64,000 bases of DNA, from contig NZ_JBIRCY010000027.1 in NCBI RefSeq assembly GCF_044326205.1, forward strand, positions 41,390-105,389, written 5' to 3'. This document shows, piece by piece, positions 62,801-64,000 of this stretch (positions are counted from its first letter, which is position 1; every line of letters begins with the position of its first letter). The stretch is from Kumtagia sp044326205 (GTDB lineage: Bacteria > Pseudomonadota > Alphaproteobacteria > Rhizobiales > Rhizobiaceae). The notes beneath the pieces were generated by a model. It ran no database searches and had not been told where the DNA came from. It was given only the letters and a program-made list of their open reading frames with translations. Made by a program: the position numbers and the translations under genes.

Positions 62801-63270
62801 AAGTGGACACGCAAAACTTCTCGATCGTTAACGAACCGCGGCTGGCCTCGATCCTGTCGACGCCACCTGCCGGCAGCGACCGCAGCCTGAGCGACGCCGT
62901 GCGCAAGCAGATCGATGCATCCAGCGTCGTGTTCGAGCGCGGCTATGCCCAGATATCCAGAGGCGAGGGATATCTTCGCCTGGCGAACGGCGTGGTACGC
63001 GGGCCGCAGATCGGCGCGACCTTCCAGGGCACGCTCTATGACGAGCGCGGCCAGATGGACATGACCGGCACTTTCATGCCAGCCTATGGCCTGAACCGTC
63101 TGTTCAGCGAACTGCCGCTGGTCGGCCAACTGCTCGGCAACGGGCGCGACCGGGGGCTGATCGGCGTGACCTTCAAGCTCGACGGCGACGCAAAATCGCC
63201 GCGCCTTCAGGTCAATCCGCTGTCGGTGATGGCGCCGGGCATTTTCCGGCAGATTTTCGAGTTCAATTGA
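59815..63270 (+). CDS. large DUF3971/AsmA-like (YhdP family) envelope protein
   Basis: 1151 residues from the ATG at 59815 (MPASSSGTCSGVAHIRKTTTNRALHHEQPK); a longer frame to 59677 overlaps bcp. One membrane span (LFVAAGAGALLLLCAAAVTFVV) near residue 80 is followed by long repeated beta-strand domains, as in DUF3971/AsmA proteins that form bridge-like grooves for lipid transport between membranes. The C-terminal GLNRLFSELPLVGQLLGNGRDRGLIGVTFKLDGDAKSPRLQVNPLSVMAPGIFRQIFEF is typical. Probably helps phospholipid delivery to the outer membrane. Confidence 0.9.
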   Translation: MPASSSGTCSGVAHIRKTTTNRALHHEQPKHQKIRFRRHEITNLSGLPSAHGQQSHWRRERTRRGALRACLFVAAGAGALLLLCAAAVTFVVNSDWGTETLRAQAERAVQAIAGDRATAAVGPARIAFGMDHPVALQLDNITLRNAGSQTTIADVGTVDFGIRLLPLLTGKLKLGSASISDATITAAAMPAASSDWTTALRDERGLIEPDLVVAAAFKPLHAAFDLIDSGMLSEVALQNISVILPEGERLRSVKLMEGMLDRISDDTLQISVEADVDGRRIVLAGTATRELQSGRISLIDLSVVSEAAPEALGDGQPQSAGRLGAMTLSVTGSEQAAGQGQQLKLSGVIEKSQVDFGARGVFTGNMQVDATLASGTGKVEIDKLLLQTGRNSLEFNGAFGPRPPTGDAGDIPVYRYELVSTKTVVQPSDSPEPALDFQAQVEGTLDPATRIASAERIVVKSGQGELLGTAKVELAKGLAPGVALALSARDMQVADAKQLWPWFAAAKARTWVLDHMFGGRLDEASIEFRVLPGRLGNGVPLSSEEINGRFAVEDTRFDTFGKLPPIRDANGVIEVHGYDVDVTLSSGSVYLPSGRSIVGKNGTLSFKKSNRPPVIGKLDIDVEGEAAAVAEFASFDPINAMRFLPMQPGDLSGQVSGHVIADIPLQKGVDPKTLQWIVDLDYHDLSIAKPFSGQTLTDADGSLTVEPAQATMSAKGLLNGIPATIAMVEPLRPDGPARDRKIELTLDDAARRKVAPGLDSMISGPVKVQVDDDGGTRNIAADLTDAKLEIPWAGWSKGAGIAATAEFAMQTTDNGTRLSGFELTGNSFSITGDMTLSGGQLASARFDRVRLNRGDEVKVAIDRSGKGYKIGITGSGFDARPVIKTFLSDSSGKGASANPSNFSLDVDVARVTGFNGETLSGLKLVSRGSRMSVTAASGSGGAVSFSNGADGGRKQLRLQAADAGAILRFLDLYKNMQGGTIKVALAGSGDGGMSGQVDTQNFSIVNEPRLASILSTPPAGSDRSLSDAVRKQIDASSVVFERGYAQISRGEGYLRLANGVVRGPQIGATFQGTLYDERGQMDMTGTFMPAYGLNRLFSELPLVGQLLGNGRDRGLIGVTFKLDGDAKSPRLQVNPLSVMAPGIFRQIFEFN

Positions 63271-63280
63271 GGCTCGATCG

Positions 63281-63297
63281 AGCCGGCCCGGCCGGCT
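63281..63297 (+). terminator. hairpin after the DUF3971 gene
   Basis: 7-bp stem AGCCGGC/GCCGGCT with loop CCG followed by TTTG, 11 bases after the stop. Short T-run, so intrinsic terminator strength would be moderate. Confidence 0.5.
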
Positions 63298-63401
63298 TTG
63301 CCAACGGATGAGTCCTCGCCGACAGCAGCCATCGTCGTCCCGCAGCGAAAAAAAACCGCGCCGGCCGACAATCCTTCGCGATTTCGTCCGTCAGGCCGCC
63401 G

Positions 63402-63992
63402 TCAAGACGTACCCCTGCGCGGCGGCTCCAGCGCGTAGTACGCCATGGCATTGGCGTGCGCCAGGATCTCGTCGACCTCGCGGATGTTCTTGCGTTTCGG
63501 AACATCCGGATCGAAGCGCGGCAATCTTCCGCCGGGCGGCCGCCCGCGCCGCAGCGGTGAAAAACGCCGGAACCGGACCGGACCCGGCTTGCCGCCTGCC
63601 GCCGCGTCGCGGGCCGCTTTGTCGCGTGCAAGGCCTGCGTCGTTGCGCGCCTTCCAGCGGGCGAAACGTTGTGCCTGGCCGGGAAGATCGTCGAGTGCCC
63701 GGCCCAGCGCCTCCAGCCGCAAGGTCAGTTTTGCCGCGTTGATCGGATCGTTCTGCGATGGCGGCGGTGGCAGGGGGATGCGTGGCGCATCGTCGTCGAG
63801 CGACCGGATGCGCGGCACGGCACGCGCCGGAACATATTTGCGGCGGATGCGGAACGGATATTTCAGCGCATCAAGCAGCGAAAGGTTTTGTCCGCGCGGC
63901 CTTGTGGCGCGCCGTTCGGCTGCTTTCCGCTCGGCTTCATAGCGGGCAAAGTCCTGCTTCGACAGGTTAACGGCAAGGCCGAGGCGGCGCAT
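63402..63992 (-). CDS. conserved protein of unknown function (may extend past window end)
   Basis: 196 residues from the ATG at 63992, but no stop separates it from the window edge, so the start may lie outside. The N-terminus MRRLGLAVNLSKQDFARYEAERKAAERRATRP is basic and helical; the middle holds RIRSLDDDAPRIPLPPPPSQNDP and AKLTLRLEALGRALDDLPGQAQRFARWKARN. The C-terminal part is also basic (RRFSPLRRGRPPG). It is a widespread alphaproteobacterial hypothetical as I recall. Converges on DUF3971. Confidence 0.7.
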   Translation of the reverse strand: MRRLGLAVNLSKQDFARYEAERKAAERRATRPRGQNLSLLDALKYPFRIRRKYVPARAVPRIRSLDDDAPRIPLPPPPSQNDPINAAKLTLRLEALGRALDDLPGQAQRFARWKARNDAGLARDKAARDAAAGGKPGPVRFRRFSPLRRGRPPGGRLPRFDPDVPKRKNIREVDEILAHANAMAYYALEPPRRGTS

Positions 63993-64000
63993 GGCGGCCA

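Overview
The window is a GC-rich chromosomal segment of an alphaproteobacterium, most likely a rhizobial species close to Mesorhizobium/Phyllobacteriaceae. The evidence is the gene order topA-dprA-plsY-pyrC-pyrB, ruvX near gatC/gatA, an M23 peptidase-bcp-DUF3971 block, a DivJ/PleC-type sensor kinase, and the many small conserved rhizobial proteins (DUF1489, DUF1289, DUF6105). No phage, transposase, integrase, conjugation gene or CRISPR array was seen. This assignment is inferred from gene content and not from a database match.

Layout. 1-5.2 kb: minus-strand block topA (cut by the window edge), dprA, plsY, a dihydroorotase homologue that lacks its metal-binding histidines, and pyrB. 5.4-8.5 kb: plus-strand envelope and signalling genes (glycine-betaine-type binding protein, L,D-transpeptidase, lipoprotein, DUF4242-cyclase fusion). 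8.6-12.5 kb: AidB-like acyl-CoA dehydrogenase, two small membrane proteins, ruvX, UPF0173 hydrolase. 12.5-13.6 kb: a nucleotidyltransferase/partner pair that looks like a toxin-antitoxin or defence module. 14.2-19 kb: gatC, a GNAT, gatA with an unusual insertion, DUF599, L-serine dehydratase. 19-21 kb: a two-gene operon of unrecognised proteins that both carry HExxH-x15-E zincin-like motifs. 21-24.4 kb: DUF1489, clan AA protease, DUF1289, cobT, cupin and a tiny lipoprotein. 24.5-29.1 kb: accessory cluster of ArsR-SRPBCC-membrane-DUF1801, DUF6958, DUF6151, TetR and a second DUF1801 gene, with clear operator palindromes.

29.1-40.6 kb: DEAD-box helicase, ddl, DivJ/PleC-type kinase, nuclease, SRPBCC, Lrp regulator divergent from a Gate-domain membrane protein, GST, Fe-S type uracil-DNA glycosylase, second Lrp, a membrane protein and an AlkD-like protein. 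40.6-49.5 kb: beta-hydroxyacid dehydrogenase, a polar amino acid ABC importer lacking an ATPase gene, mobB, mobA, DMT exporter, membrane adenylate cyclase and moaA (molybdenum cofactor genes). 49.6-53.4 kb: DUF971, PPOX flavoprotein, MsrQ-like protein, MarR/alpha-beta hydrolase divergent pair with two operator copies, tRNA-Val. 53.4-64 kb: a second tiny lipoprotein, a membrane protein, large L,D-transpeptidase, a small-protein gene fused to its neighbour by a 19-bp tandem duplication, tRNA-Asp, M23 peptidase, a 24-residue membrane peptide with its own terminator, Bcp, and a large DUF3971/AsmA-like protein.

Most genes serve housekeeping roles: pyrimidine synthesis, tRNA amidation, cell envelope assembly, DNA repair and cofactor synthesis. 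The least explained parts are the HExxH gene pair, the nucleotidyltransferase pair, the GatA insertion and the duplicated/fused small-protein gene.
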